A program made the translations under genes and the position numbers. The notes under the pieces are model-generated. The model was not told the DNA's origin, searched no databases, and worked only from the letters and a program-made list of their open reading frames with translations. Source: Stramenopiles sp. TOSAG23-6 (lineage: Eukaryota > Sar). Taken from it: a DNA stretch of 64,000 nt. Positions 1 through 8,933 of the stretch are shown one piece after another (positions within the stretch are counted from its first letter, which is position 1; each line of letters opens with the position of its first letter). Where the stretch lies: NCBI GenBank assembly GCA_900128565.1, contig LT635910.1:1-64000 (forward strand), written 5' to 3'.

Positions 1-69
1 AAAGAGAAAAAAAAATTCATAAATAAAAAAAAAAAAATTCAATTTCAAATTTAAAAAAAAAAAACATAC
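1..69 (-). other. Partial family intron (donor side only)
   Basis: Exon 3 ends at 70 (GATTTTCT) and is followed by GTATGTTTTTTT. The rest is a T/A-rich run that leaves the window, so the core and acceptor are not visible. Confidence 0.55.
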
Positions 70-1162
70 AGAAAATCCTCAGACGATTTGACTAATAATG
101 GATTGGCTGCTACAATATTTCTTGTTGTATCAAGAGTAGTGTCAACTTTGATTTCATTATTACTAAGTTTCGCTGTATTTGTCTTGTTTGCTACATTTGA
201 GTTCTGAGTTGTTTGAGGTGTTTTCGATTCATCTTGAATTTTTTCTTCTGTTTGTTTCACTTCAAATACATTGGACGATTTTGTACCATCAGGTGTTGCA
301 TGTAATGTGAAAAAAAAAAAAATTTAACTTTTTTTTGTTAGGTACAAAATTTAGTATGAAAAAATTTTAAAAAAAAATTCAAAAAAAAATTCAAAACATA
401 CAAGGAAAAAGAAAATAATTCTACCTCCTGTGGGAACTCTAAATTCACCAACCAATGGATCATCAGAACTGCTTACAATCGTCCAAGGTAAAACATGCCT
501 CATTTTCCTTTTTTCACCGATAACTTTTTCAGCAAGTTTTGTAGCAGAAGTATGAGTGATAAAAAAGTATGTCAAATTTGATTTTGTTAGGTACAACATT
601 TTTATAAAAAACTATAAAAAAAAAAAAAAGAAAATTGAAAACAAAGTAAAAAACGTACAACTGATTTAACTCCAGCCGTCGCAACGACTTCAACAAGATC
701 GACCCCTACTCCACCAACAGCAAGGACTCCTTTTCCAACACCTTCAATACCATGTAATATAGATTTACCAACACTATTAGATCTTTCTCGCCCTGAAGAA
801 CTACTTGAGTATGTTTTTGTATTAAATTCATCTTGTCCTAAATCTAGACTTTCTGCTGAAAAGCGTGCAGCTGTCGACAGCACTGAACGTGCCTTAGATG
901 GCCGGAACTCAATAAGAACTGATAAAGTATGTTGTTGTGCAGCTATTCGCCAACGTATCGTATCTCCAGATATTACAGGATAAGCCTCATCGAAAGGTAT
1001 AGAATCACTTATAGTAATGCCATCACAATTTTGTATATCAACGTCAACTTCAAATCCTCGTAATAAATTGAAACCGTCAGATGCATTATTATAAAGTTCT
1101 TTGGGGTTCAAGTGACTTGAAACATTACCAGGTACTTTTTGATGCCTTTTTCGAAATGGCAT
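1..1162 (-). CDS. Unknown multi-exon protein, 3' part beyond window
   Basis: Three exons are visible: 659..1162 (168 codons, ATG at 1162), 402..548 (49 codons) and 70..299 (76 codons plus 2 nt); a third intron runs off the left edge. I do not recognise the family. Exon 1 starts with a basic MPFRKRHQK stretch, then a beta-rich region of about residues 30-110 that could be a small globular domain, a Ser-rich linker (TYSSSSSGRERS), and a Gly/Val-rich segment (about 140-165) that could be a membrane-associating or amphipathic stretch. Exon 3 is polar and probably disordered. Both complete introns belong to the repeated family described in the findings. The exon joins are phase 0 and keep the frame only when the 3' end is placed seven bases after CAC. 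It is divergent from the gene at 1674. The gene's existence is likely; its function is unknown. Confidence 0.6.
300..401 (-). other. Family intron, non-AG 3' end (102 nt)
   Basis: The donor is GTATGTTTTG, the core is TTTTGTACCTAACAAA, and the 3' end is a T run, TTCAC, then ATTACAT. The only AG between the core and this end lies 28 nt upstream, which would break the frame. Confidence 0.75.
549..658 (-). other. Family intron, non-AG 3' end (110 nt)
   Basis: The donor is GTACGTTTTTT at 658 downwards, the core is TTGTACCTAAC near 585-596, and the 3' end is ATCAC followed by TCATACT. The next exon starts TCT GCT ACA at 548. The first AG downstream lies within the next exon and gives an early stop, so a normal acceptor does not work here. 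Confidence 0.75.
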
Positions 1163-1673
1163 TTTTGTGATGGGAATGTTTCGTTAGGGTTGTAACGTAC
1201 TCTCCGTAGAAAAAGTGTTCTTGGGAAAGGACGACATTCAATCCATCGGAGATGTTTGGGCAAGAAAGATATTTTTTTGTAAAAATGTAACTGAAAAATA
1301 GATACCCGGTACTGCAAATGTAAATTTTCAAATTTAAATTTTTTCAATTTTCGAAATTGCAAAGAAATTCAAAAAATTGCTATATATAATATTATATGAC
1401 ATTGTTGTTGTTACTACTATAATACAACTATTGACAGTTGTGCACAATAACAAATAGAATCTGTATTTTATTACAAAAATAACAAAGACATGTGTAGTAT
1501 TACGACAATGTTGCTGACTAACCATAAACACCGCATAATATCAACAGATGTGTCAGAATAGAAATACCTGGTACCACTGCCATTAACTGTCCACAAACAG
1601 AAGAACAAAAAGATAAAGTATAGTCACTTCTACTATATACAATTATTAGAAGCCAAGCTTACAAGTGGTGAGC
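1163..1673. promoter_or_regulatory. Divergent intergenic region
   Basis: This stretch lies between two divergently read genes and presumably holds both promoters. It is AT-rich, and I see no defined motif, RNA gene or convincing small ORF. Confidence 0.4.
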
Positions 1674-2772
1674 ATGATACTCCTTTCAAGACCTGTGTTT
1701 TTTGTATATATTCTTTTTGTTGTTATGGAAAAATTTGCGTCATCTACAGACCCGTTGTCTACTACAATGTCAACTACAATGCCCACTACAGATGGTGGTG
1801 ATATTTCTAAAAGGCCTCAAAGGAAACAAAAACGTTTTGATCAATTTGGTAAAAGAATCAAAGGAAAACAAACAGAATCACAAAAATATGCTGAAATGGT
1901 TAGTTTGAATAAAATACCTGAGAAGAAAATAAATGAAACAGTTGACGATAAAACTAAAGAGATTACTGAAAAAAAAAAAACTGGAAAAAATGACGGAGAC
2001 AATCTCAAGAAAAACGATCCATATTTTAACTACTTTCACACGTCCAGTACATCCGGCAAATCAATTTCAGTACCATTACAACACTCAAAAACTTGGCTTG
2101 GTCAGTTTAATTTGGGTTCAATTCCAAAAAAGTCAAAAAATCGTTTATATACGTTTATCACAGGAGCTCAACCAAAAACTCAAGAAAATAGTTATGTACG
2201 ATCTTGTAGCAATTTTCCATATTGTTCAGAAATTCCACCACCACCTCCGTTTTTACCGAGCCCTTGGGAAATACCTGCAAGTGATCCACTTCCAATATAT
2301 CCTAGTTTAGCTTCAGCTCCAATTGGAAAACAGGATGAAAGGTTACTAAATGACTACATCAAAACTCTTCCTTTACCGAGGCAAGAAAAAATTGAAAAAA
2401 AAAGACAAAAAGCAAAACAGATGGGTAATGATGCTCTTAAGAATTTTATATTGAGGCAAGGAGCTTATCCTAATCCGGATAATTTAGATATGAGACAACA
2501 TGTATGTTTTATATGAATTTAAAAAAAGGTTTCATACGAAATTTCATACCTAACGAATTTTTTTTTCATAGAAATTAAATTTTTTTTTCACAATACATAC
2601 TCTTGATCCAGAAACGGAACAACTCTGGCGACGTTCATATTTATCCGGAGTTGCAGTTGATAAAACGCACCAGAAAGTTTTGAAACTTCGACGAGAAGGA
2701 GGAAAAAATGGACTTTGGAAGACGACGTCGTTTTTTGAAGGTTTAAAAAAAAAAGTCCCTTCTTTTCGATAA
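1674..2772 (+). CDS. Putative secreted proline/lysine-rich protein, 2 exons
   Basis: The exons are 1674..2501 and 2599..2772, together 333 codons plus TAA. I start at the ATG at 1674 because it opens a signal-peptide-like run (MILLSRPVFFVYILFVV); the in-frame GTG at 1665 is not a likely start. Next comes a Thr-rich spacer (STTMSTTMPTTDGG), a Lys/Gln-rich region of about residues 40-110, and a segment with CSNFPYCSE, two cysteines that could form a disulfide. A PPPPPFLPSP run and a charged Lys-rich C-terminal half follow. Exon 2 adds a TLDPETEQLWRRSYLSG segment and ends with KKKVPSFR. I do not recognise the family. The intron joins CAT to ACT in phase 0. An AG 27 nt upstream would also stay in frame and add nine residues, so RNA data are needed here. 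Confidence 0.6.
2502..2598 (+). other. Family intron, probable non-AG 3' end (97 nt)
   Basis: The donor is GTATGTTTTA. The core is TTTCATACCTAACGAATTT, preceded by CATACGAAA, so the core forms a near-palindrome. The 3' end is a T run, TTCAC, then AATACAT. The exon before also ends in ACAT, so a direct repeat flanks the 3' side. An in-frame CATAG lies 27 nt upstream. Confidence 0.65.
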
Positions 2773-3077
2773 CACTTTATTTTTGTTAGGTACGAAATTT
2801 CGTACGAAAAAAAAACATTTAGATAAAACATTGAAAAAAAATAAAATTATACCATGAACTTGATGTTGATATTGAACAATAGGAACAATATACATACATT
2901 GAGAGAGAGAAAGAGAGTGATAGAAGATCATCCATCTTTATAAACAGAATATAACCATATATTTTTCAATTTTTAATCATTGTTTCATCAAAAATTGTTC
3001 ACTATTATTTTTATTCAACACAACTCAGGAAAAACTGAGAGAAACGATTTTTTGTGCCAAAAGCTTCTTGAACAACT
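2773..3077. repeat. Intergenic region with an orphan intron-core repeat
   Basis: At 2785..2806, just after the stop of the preceding gene, lies GTTAGG followed by the 16-nt palindrome GTACGAAATTTCGTAC. This is the intron core in the opposite orientation, with no donor or CAC-type end around it. A short GAGAGA tract sits near 2900-2918. Nothing else is supported; the gene at 3078 is convergent. Confidence 0.55.
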
Positions 3078-3338
3078 TTAAAGTGTTGAATCTGATCTAC
3101 TGTTCTTTTTGTAAGCAACATGTGCTTGTATTCCCCAATGAAGCAGATAAAATACTACTACAAAGGCAATGAGTATACACAATGTTGTTCCAAAATTATT
3201 CTTATTCCACACTTTTCTAAATCTAATATTTCGACTATCTCTCAACAAATGAAGCTTTCTAATCGCTGTACCCTCGGCTTTATAATAGGGAACGTTCTTA
3301 CGCTTTTTCATAACTTTATTAGATGTATCAACTACCAT
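3078..3338 (-). CDS. Small single-pass membrane protein (86 aa)
   Basis: This is an 86-codon ORF from an ATG at 3338. The first about 50 residues are very basic (MKKRKN, KLHLLRDSRNIRFRKVW). One clear hydrophobic segment follows (TTLCILIAFVVVFYLLHWGI, about residues 51-70), and then a short polar tail. The layout, a basic N-terminus with one helix, resembles small mitochondrial inner-membrane or ER assembly proteins, but no family signature is clear enough to name. It is divergent from the PAN-like gene at 3718, with 379 nt between them. The helix and clean start argue that it is real; the short length leaves doubt. Confidence 0.5.
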   Translation of the reverse strand: MVVDTSNKVMKKRKNVPYYKAEGTAIRKLHLLRDSRNIRFRKVWNKNNFGTTLCILIAFVVVFYLLHWGIQAHVAYKKNSRSDSTL

Positions 3339-3717
3339 TATAAACTTTAAAAGATTTCAAAAAAATATATTGATTTGTTATGACATTATTGATGTGAAAC
3401 AAAAAACGTGCCCTGAAAAAGAGGAACATGACATAGATAAAAAAAATAATAAAAAATTGAAAATTTTGAATTTCAAAACCGCGAAAAACGAAAACAAAAA
3501 AAACGGCAACGCAAACAAACAACCCTTTGCCGGTTTGGATTTGAAAGTTTCACACTGTTCCTACACTCTTATAAGTTTGAACTCTCTGCTTCTCGACCTG
3601 TAGCAGTAAAAAAGGTAACGATTTGTCTGTTGAAAACGCCAATTCGACATTCTGAGATTTATTGTGTAGTTAAGGCAGCTGTGGTTATTTAACTTGGTCT
3701 TATTACGATAGAATAGT
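3339..3717. promoter_or_regulatory. Divergent intergenic region
   Basis: AT-rich sequence between the small membrane protein and the Cys-rich gene, likely holding both promoters. ORFs inside it look like chance ORFs. I see no specific motif. Confidence 0.35.
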
Positions 3718-5466
3718 ATGAAACAGCACACATATAAAAGATTACTGGGCAACGACGTAAAACAAGCGAGGAAAAACGCAACCAAGTTCCTTTTATGGTT
3801 CCTTGGTTTGACAATTGTTATTTTTCTTAGTCTTATTCTCTCCTATTATAACTCAGTTGTTAAATCCAAAGTTATGCACAGTATGTCTCCAAAAACATTG
3901 AAACGTGGCACGCAAGTTGTCGTTGGAAAATCGAGTGTTAATGGCGCAGAACTGATGCGCATGCAACAAGTCAGAGCCACCGCAAATCCGTGCCCTCGGC
4001 CCAGAATGAATACGCCCGCGGGATGGTGTACGCATACGGGAGCACATTACCTTTTAACAGATTGCGATGGAGATGGTATTGCCGACCATGTTTGCATGGA
4101 CCTAGGGGGAAATCTCGGTGTCATCCAGTCAAGCAATTCGTGCAAAGATTCGTGGCCACACGGAGAATGTATAGCGAAACCTGGCGAGGCAAGTAAGTGT
4201 AAAGCCACGGCTAGTGGTTGGGACGAGAAATGTGCGAAGCGAAATGTGCGTTTTTCATGTAATTTCGACATACCTAAAGAAAATGACAAATGTTTTTGGG
4301 ACGACTCATCAGACTGTGAACCTGTGTTTAGTATTATGAAGAAGAAAAATGGAAAGGAGAATTATGAATATATACAATGGAAAAAGTATTGTAGCGATTA
4401 CACAACACCAAATCCTTGTAATGATGCTGCATCGTATACGCCACCATACGGGTCATGGTATGATCCTTCTTCAAAGGCCCCATACTGTGCTCAATTTGGT
4501 TCGGAGGTTTGTACAGGGCATTGGTTTTGGCGTAGCTGTTACCAACCGTGCGCAAAGTGGCAGCCACAAAGGATCGGGAATGGAAGACCTGGTAATAATT
4601 GTGTATGGAAACCAACACAACACTGTGCTCCCTCGTTACGAGTATATAGCAATCCTTTATCTGAAGATTATGAATATGCTAAGAAACAGTGCGGATCTTA
4701 CACGACGTATGCAGAGTGTAGATCAACTGGAACAACTGATAATGATCCCCGACGGAAAACGGTAGACGGAAAAATTACAAACCGCTGTCGCTGGGATGAC
4801 TACAAACCCTACAAACGTATTGGTGAGACAAATCCAAAAATTAGTGATCAAGAGGGAATAAATTTAGGGAAAGTAGCCTATAAAGTTTTGGGTGATTGTG
4901 TGGACGCATGTGATAATGATAAACAATGTCAACACTTTACTGCGTGTTCAGAGGGTACTGAACAAAACTGTTATTTATATACAGGCACAGATCAATCGCA
5001 AGTAACAGAGAAAGAAGGCAAGAATTGTCAGATGTACTTTAAGGCTGAGTCGTATTTAAAAATTTATGTCAGTTATGAAAACAATGTTTTATATCAATCA
5101 TAGTTAATTCGTTTCAACAAAATTTCATATTGTATACATTATATCCCCTACGAAGACACAGGCGTGGAAAAACGAAATTTTCTTCCCTTAACACAATACC
5201 CTGTTTTGAAAGGTATAGGTGGTGCTAACGTAGATGACTGTCTGAAAGCGTGTGATAGTGATCTTCAATGTACAACCGTCAGTATAAATCGCCGACATGA
5301 TAATGCTATGTCGTGTCAACTATTCACGTTTGAAAAAACAGAAGATTTAACCAGAGCTGTCCCGACCCTTGGTTATGCAAAGCAGATATTTTATAAACCT
5401 GAGCTCAACTTTACATGGCACAAGGCTGAAGCACTTGGAGCTAAAGTTTCTTCAACAACAAGGTAA
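3718..5466 (+). CDS. Type II membrane, Cys-rich protein with PAN/apple-like modules
   Basis: The N-terminus (about 20 basic residues, then a hydrophobic run FLLWFLGLTIVIFLSLIL at about 23-40) predicts a signal anchor with an extracellular or lumenal body. The body has dozens of cysteines. A DCDGDGIADHVCMD segment (about residue 115) resembles a calcium-binding DxDxDG loop. From about residue 370 a PAN/apple-like module follows (CVDACDNDKQCQHFTAC). The frame stops with TAG at 5101-5103. A second similar module (DDCLKACDSDLQCTTVS) follows at 5164..5466 in another frame. Either an intron joins them (5068..5166 would do so in frame, giving about 548 residues), or the second module is a separate or broken piece. 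Membrane-anchored Cys-rich proteins of this kind often act in adhesion or binding; the partner is unknown. Confidence 0.55.
5068..5166 (+). other. Tentative intron joining two PAN-like modules (99 nt)
   Basis: Splicing GTCAGTTATG at 5068 to GAAAAACGA at 5167 keeps the frame, removes the TAG at 5101 and gives the usual family length. The 3' end is CAC plus seven bases (AGGCGTG), as in the other introns. Against it, the donor is GTCAG rather than GTAYG and no CCTAAC core is present. The canonical AG (ACACAG) would be out of frame. Confidence 0.35.
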
Positions 5467-5719
5467 CTAACACAGTTCTATCACCAAGATAATGACAATC
5501 AACATAATGATTCATTTTTTAACTAGAATATAAACAAAGAATGAAAAACCATTTTTGTTCTTTTTTATTTATTTATGTACAGTGTTTCAATAAAAAAGGA
5601 TATGACTTTCGAGATAGTGGCAACCCAAAAGAAACAAAACCATAATGTTTCTATTTGATTTGTGCAGTAACTCCAGACGCACTCCAGACTACTTTTAGTA
5701 GTAATTGTGTCGTAAAAAC

Positions 5720-7198
5720 TTAGGTAAATCTGGCTCGGAGACCAGCCGTTGACAACGTTTTTTCCTCTGGGTGTAACTCCTCAATAAGCATATCAGGAGC
5801 AGACTGAGGTTTCAAGAGGAAATCAATTAAACGAATGGCAAGATAGTCATCAGATTGTGGATCCAGACCAAGATCATGAAAGACATGTATTGTTCGGCCT
5901 TTAAATGCGTTTCTCAATTGTTCGATATATAAAAGAGAAGGATTTTTAACCCCCTCTTCAGGAATTTGATCAATTGGTGTTTGAAGAGCAGCATAAAGAA
6001 GACCAAGGTGTACCTGGTGATCAGGAGGGCCGGTATTACCTGATAATTTAAACGCCAAGGAGTGCACAGCAAAGGCATCAAATTCTTTAATACGAAAGTT
6101 ATCTCCCATATGTCTTACGAAGTTCTCAGTGAGAGAAGCATTAAATAGACGAACAATTTTTTCTTGTATTTCCTTTGAGGCTTCATTAAAATACGTTACT
6201 TTCCAATTTTGATATGTTAAAAAAACGTTGTGAAGATACGATTGTACAGCTGCATCAGCTTTAGCAGTATCTGGTTCAGGTAAACCTGATGTAGAGTCGA
6301 AATATTCAATAGTGTATTGTTCTGTTGGTTCGGGTATTTTTCGAACATTTTCGCGAAGCGCATTAAGTCCCACTACCTGTTCAGCCCATGGCCCAACCTT
6401 GGATTCTTCAGCGTTGACTGCAGTGGTAACTGAAGTAATAACATCGTTTTCAAATGCGGCGTATTGATTTTTACGTACGAGGTGATTGAGAACAAACTGA
6501 CGAATAAAAGCATCAGTTTTGACTTTAATCTTTTCGTTTTTCGCATCATCAAAATTCATTTTAAAGATATCTTTTCGGGTGATCCAGAAACCAGCAACAT
6601 TGACTTCACGAAGTTTTTGCAGGGCATCAGGATATTGACTGATCAAAACTTTCCAATGAGTCCACGAAAACTTCGGTGGAGGATCGTCGTCGTTACCGCT
6701 AAATAAAACTTGGTCGCCATATTCGTTCATCATTTCGAGTGGTGTACGCATCCAGTTAAAACCTGGACCTTGTATACTGCACTGATTGATGTTTGCTTTC
6801 TCTGCAACCAGATATTCTTGAAGAGGAAGAGCGTCAACGTGACCAATGTGAACAACAATGTCACTGCCGTTTTTAGAGAATACAGGACGTTCAACAATAG
6901 GCATATCTCCCTCTTTAACCAAAGGGCTGCTGAACGGTATCCAACTTTGGATAGCACCAATAGGCCAAGCTCTTCCATTAACTGGTAATACCACATTATG
7001 GCTGATATCCATTTCTCCCATTACTTCATCGAGAAGTTTTTTTCGGTATGAACGAATCTCGATAGTTCCACCAACCGCGTATGTTTTGAGCTTTCCTGAT
7101 GTTCTCCCTAATAGGGACAAAGTTTGGTTCTGAAGCATGAAGATTAGTGGTCCCAATAAAACGAAAATTAATATAAGTATTTGTTGAGGGCTTAGCAT
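5720..7198 (-). CDS. Membrane-anchored lumenal protein, unknown family (492 aa)
   Basis: A single exon of 492 codons. The start has one hydrophobic segment (ILILIFVLLGPLIFML, about residues 8-23), which suggests a signal anchor or uncleaved signal. The remainder is soluble-looking with few cysteines and sequons such as NGSD and NASL, consistent with a secretory-pathway location. Motifs worth noting are PPPKFSWTHWKVL (about 177-189), WITRKDIFKMNFDD (about 205-218) and a C-terminal helical half containing VHIGHVDALPLQEYL-type segments earlier and HVFHDLGLDPQSDDY later. I cannot assign an enzyme family. It is convergent with the PAN-like gene, and its 5' side faces a tandem duplication (7199-7525). 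Confidence 0.6.
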   Translation of the reverse strand: MLSPQQILILIFVLLGPLIFMLQNQTLSLLGRTSGKLKTYAVGGTIEIRSYRKKLLDEVMGEMDISHNVVLPVNGRAWPIGAIQSWIPFSSPLVKEGDMPIVERPVFSKNGSDIVVHIGHVDALPLQEYLVAEKANINQCSIQGPGFNWMRTPLEMMNEYGDQVLFSGNDDDPPPKFSWTHWKVLISQYPDALQKLREVNVAGFWITRKDIFKMNFDDAKNEKIKVKTDAFIRQFVLNHLVRKNQYAAFENDVITSVTTAVNAEESKVGPWAEQVVGLNALRENVRKIPEPTEQYTIEYFDSTSGLPEPDTAKADAAVQSYLHNVFLTYQNWKVTYFNEASKEIQEKIVRLFNASLTENFVRHMGDNFRIKEFDAFAVHSLAFKLSGNTGPPDHQVHLGLLYAALQTPIDQIPEEGVKNPSLLYIEQLRNAFKGRTIHVFHDLGLDPQSDDYLAIRLIDFLLKPQSAPDMLIEELHPEEKTLSTAGLRARFT

Positions 7199-7525
7199 TT
7201 TGTTTTACTTTTATAATTATTTATGAATGAAATATACAANTGACCTTAAATGGACGATCCCGCCATTTCTAGTTCCTGAAATAGCAAAATAAAATAGCAG
7301 ATTTGACATTTTTCTCGAGATTTCGTGCTCAATGACGCGCCATTCCTGAAAATTTGAAAAAAATAGCAGATTTGACATTTTTCTCGAGATTTCGTGTTCC
7401 ATTTTTGAAAATCTCAAATTTTTCTCAAATCGAACTCTGACTCCTCCCTGAAAAAAATCGATTTCTTCTGCTGCAGATTTATTTACGTATTTTTAATAAG
7501 TCCCGTAATTGATTAATAAAGTTCG
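7199..7525. repeat. Intergenic region with a 69-nt-period tandem duplication
   Basis: The 37-nt unit starting AAAATAGCAGATTTGACATT and ending GAGATTTCGTG occurs at 7291..7327 and again at 7360..7396. A related block with CCATT and CCTGAAA lies before each copy, so a unit of about 69 nt is duplicated. One N is at 7240. The region also holds the divergent promoters of the flanking genes. Confidence 0.65.
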
Positions 7526-8626
7526 ATGATTTCTCACTCACAGCAACCAGCACAAACACATCTGAATAAGACTGCAGTATTCACAAGTACTCAGAAAATG
7601 AATGTGATTACAGTTCTAGTTTCTGGTGGTGCCGGTCAGATTGCATATTCTTTATTACCTTTGATTGCCCAAGGTAAAGTTTTTGGACCTAACACAAGTG
7701 TTCACTTACGTCTTCTTGAAATACCCAGAGCGGTGGACGCTCTCAAGGGTGTTGCAATGGAACTGCAAGATTGTGCGTTTCCTCTTTTACTATCAGTTGT
7801 GTGTACGAGTGATAATGCTGAAGCTTTTACGGGTATTGATTATGCTGTTTTACTTGGTGGTTTTCCACGTCTACCAGGTATGCTACGTAAGGATCTCATT
7901 GAGAAGAACGTCGGTATTTTCAAAAACGCCGGTGAATCTCTTGAAAAGTATGCAAGTTCGAAGGTAAAAGTACTTGTAGTTGCAAACCCAGCCAATACAA
8001 ATTGTTTGTGTACTATGTGGTATGCCCCTTCAGTTCCACGAGAAAATTTCTCTTGTTTAACTCGATTGGACCACGAACGACTTCGGGGTCAAATAGTGTC
8101 AAAAATTAATGAAAATCGTAAAGAAAATTTCATTTCTACAAGTGACATTAACCATTTAGCTATATGGGGAAATCACTCAGCCACACAGGTCCCAGATGCA
8201 ACGTTTGCTACGATAAATCAAGATTCAAGACCTCCTCAAAATGTCACAAATGTTGTGAATAATGAGGCATGGTTTCAAGGCCAGCTTTGTGATACTGTGA
8301 GGAGTCGAGGGAAAGCTGTTATAAATGCTCGGGGAAAGTCGAGTGCTTTATCTGCCGCTAATGCCATTGGATTACATTTACATGATTGGTATCATGGCAG
8401 CCGTAGCGGTGACTTTGTCTCCATGGGTATTCCAACTGATGGTAATGACTACGGAATTCCTGATGATCTCGTGTTTAGTTTTCCTGTAGTTACATCTTCT
8501 ACTGGCAAAATTAATATTGTATCAGGTTTAAAGCTATCAAAATGGACACGGGAGCAGATTAAAAATACGGTGAAGGAATTGATTGAAGAAAGAGAAGCAG
8601 CTAAGGCTGTCATTTCTAAACTATAG
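7526..8626 (+). CDS. MDH: Malate dehydrogenase, cytosolic type
   Basis: Catalyses reversible oxidation of malate to oxaloacetate with NAD. The dinucleotide fold is clear: VLVSGGAGQIAYSLLP near the N-terminus. An MDH substrate loop is present with the motif GGFPRLPGMLRKDL, whose arginines bind the substrate. VVANPANTN is followed by TRLDHERLRGQ, and the catalytic histidine lies in IWGNHSATQVPD. The layout fits the eukaryotic cytosolic MDH family. The first ATG (7526) adds 24 residues before MNVITVLVSGGAG at 7598. That extension could be a weak targeting sequence, but the length of the core family favours 7598. Usual substrate loops have PRREGM where this has PRLPGM, a minor deviation. Single exon; ends TAG. 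Confidence 0.9.
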   Translation: MISHSQQPAQTHLNKTAVFTSTQKMNVITVLVSGGAGQIAYSLLPLIAQGKVFGPNTSVHLRLLEIPRAVDALKGVAMELQDCAFPLLLSVVCTSDNAEAFTGIDYAVLLGGFPRLPGMLRKDLIEKNVGIFKNAGESLEKYASSKVKVLVVANPANTNCLCTMWYAPSVPRENFSCLTRLDHERLRGQIVSKINENRKENFISTSDINHLAIWGNHSATQVPDATFATINQDSRPPQNVTNVVNNEAWFQGQLCDTVRSRGKAVINARGKSSALSAANAIGLHLHDWYHGSRSGDFVSMGIPTDGNDYGIPDDLVFSFPVVTSSTGKINIVSGLKLSKWTREQIKNTVKELIEEREAAKAVISKL

Positions 8627-8933
8627 TTGTTTCGTTTTGTGTATTTTTGTCCCTCTTCTATATGCTAAATTCATTAAAAAATTAAATAGAATAATTTGTA
8701 ATTTAGTCATACTTGGTTGTACTTGGTTGTATTGTATAACTAAAATTGATTTATCTATGTTTGTTTTTTCTCGCTCCTTGTCATAACGCAAAATTAGTGT
8801 TTTTTTTTTGTCTTGTTTGTTGCAGGTTTGTAATGTGTTGAATTTTTTTCAATTTTTTTTTAATCGTCGTCGTTCTATTATCAATGATAAATATTTCATA
8901 ATATCTAACTGAGTTAATTTTGGTATCAAGTGG
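8627..8933. other. Intergenic, nothing identified
   Basis: T-rich sequence after the MDH stop and before the JmjC gene on the same strand. I see no RNA gene or conserved motif. Confidence 0.4.
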
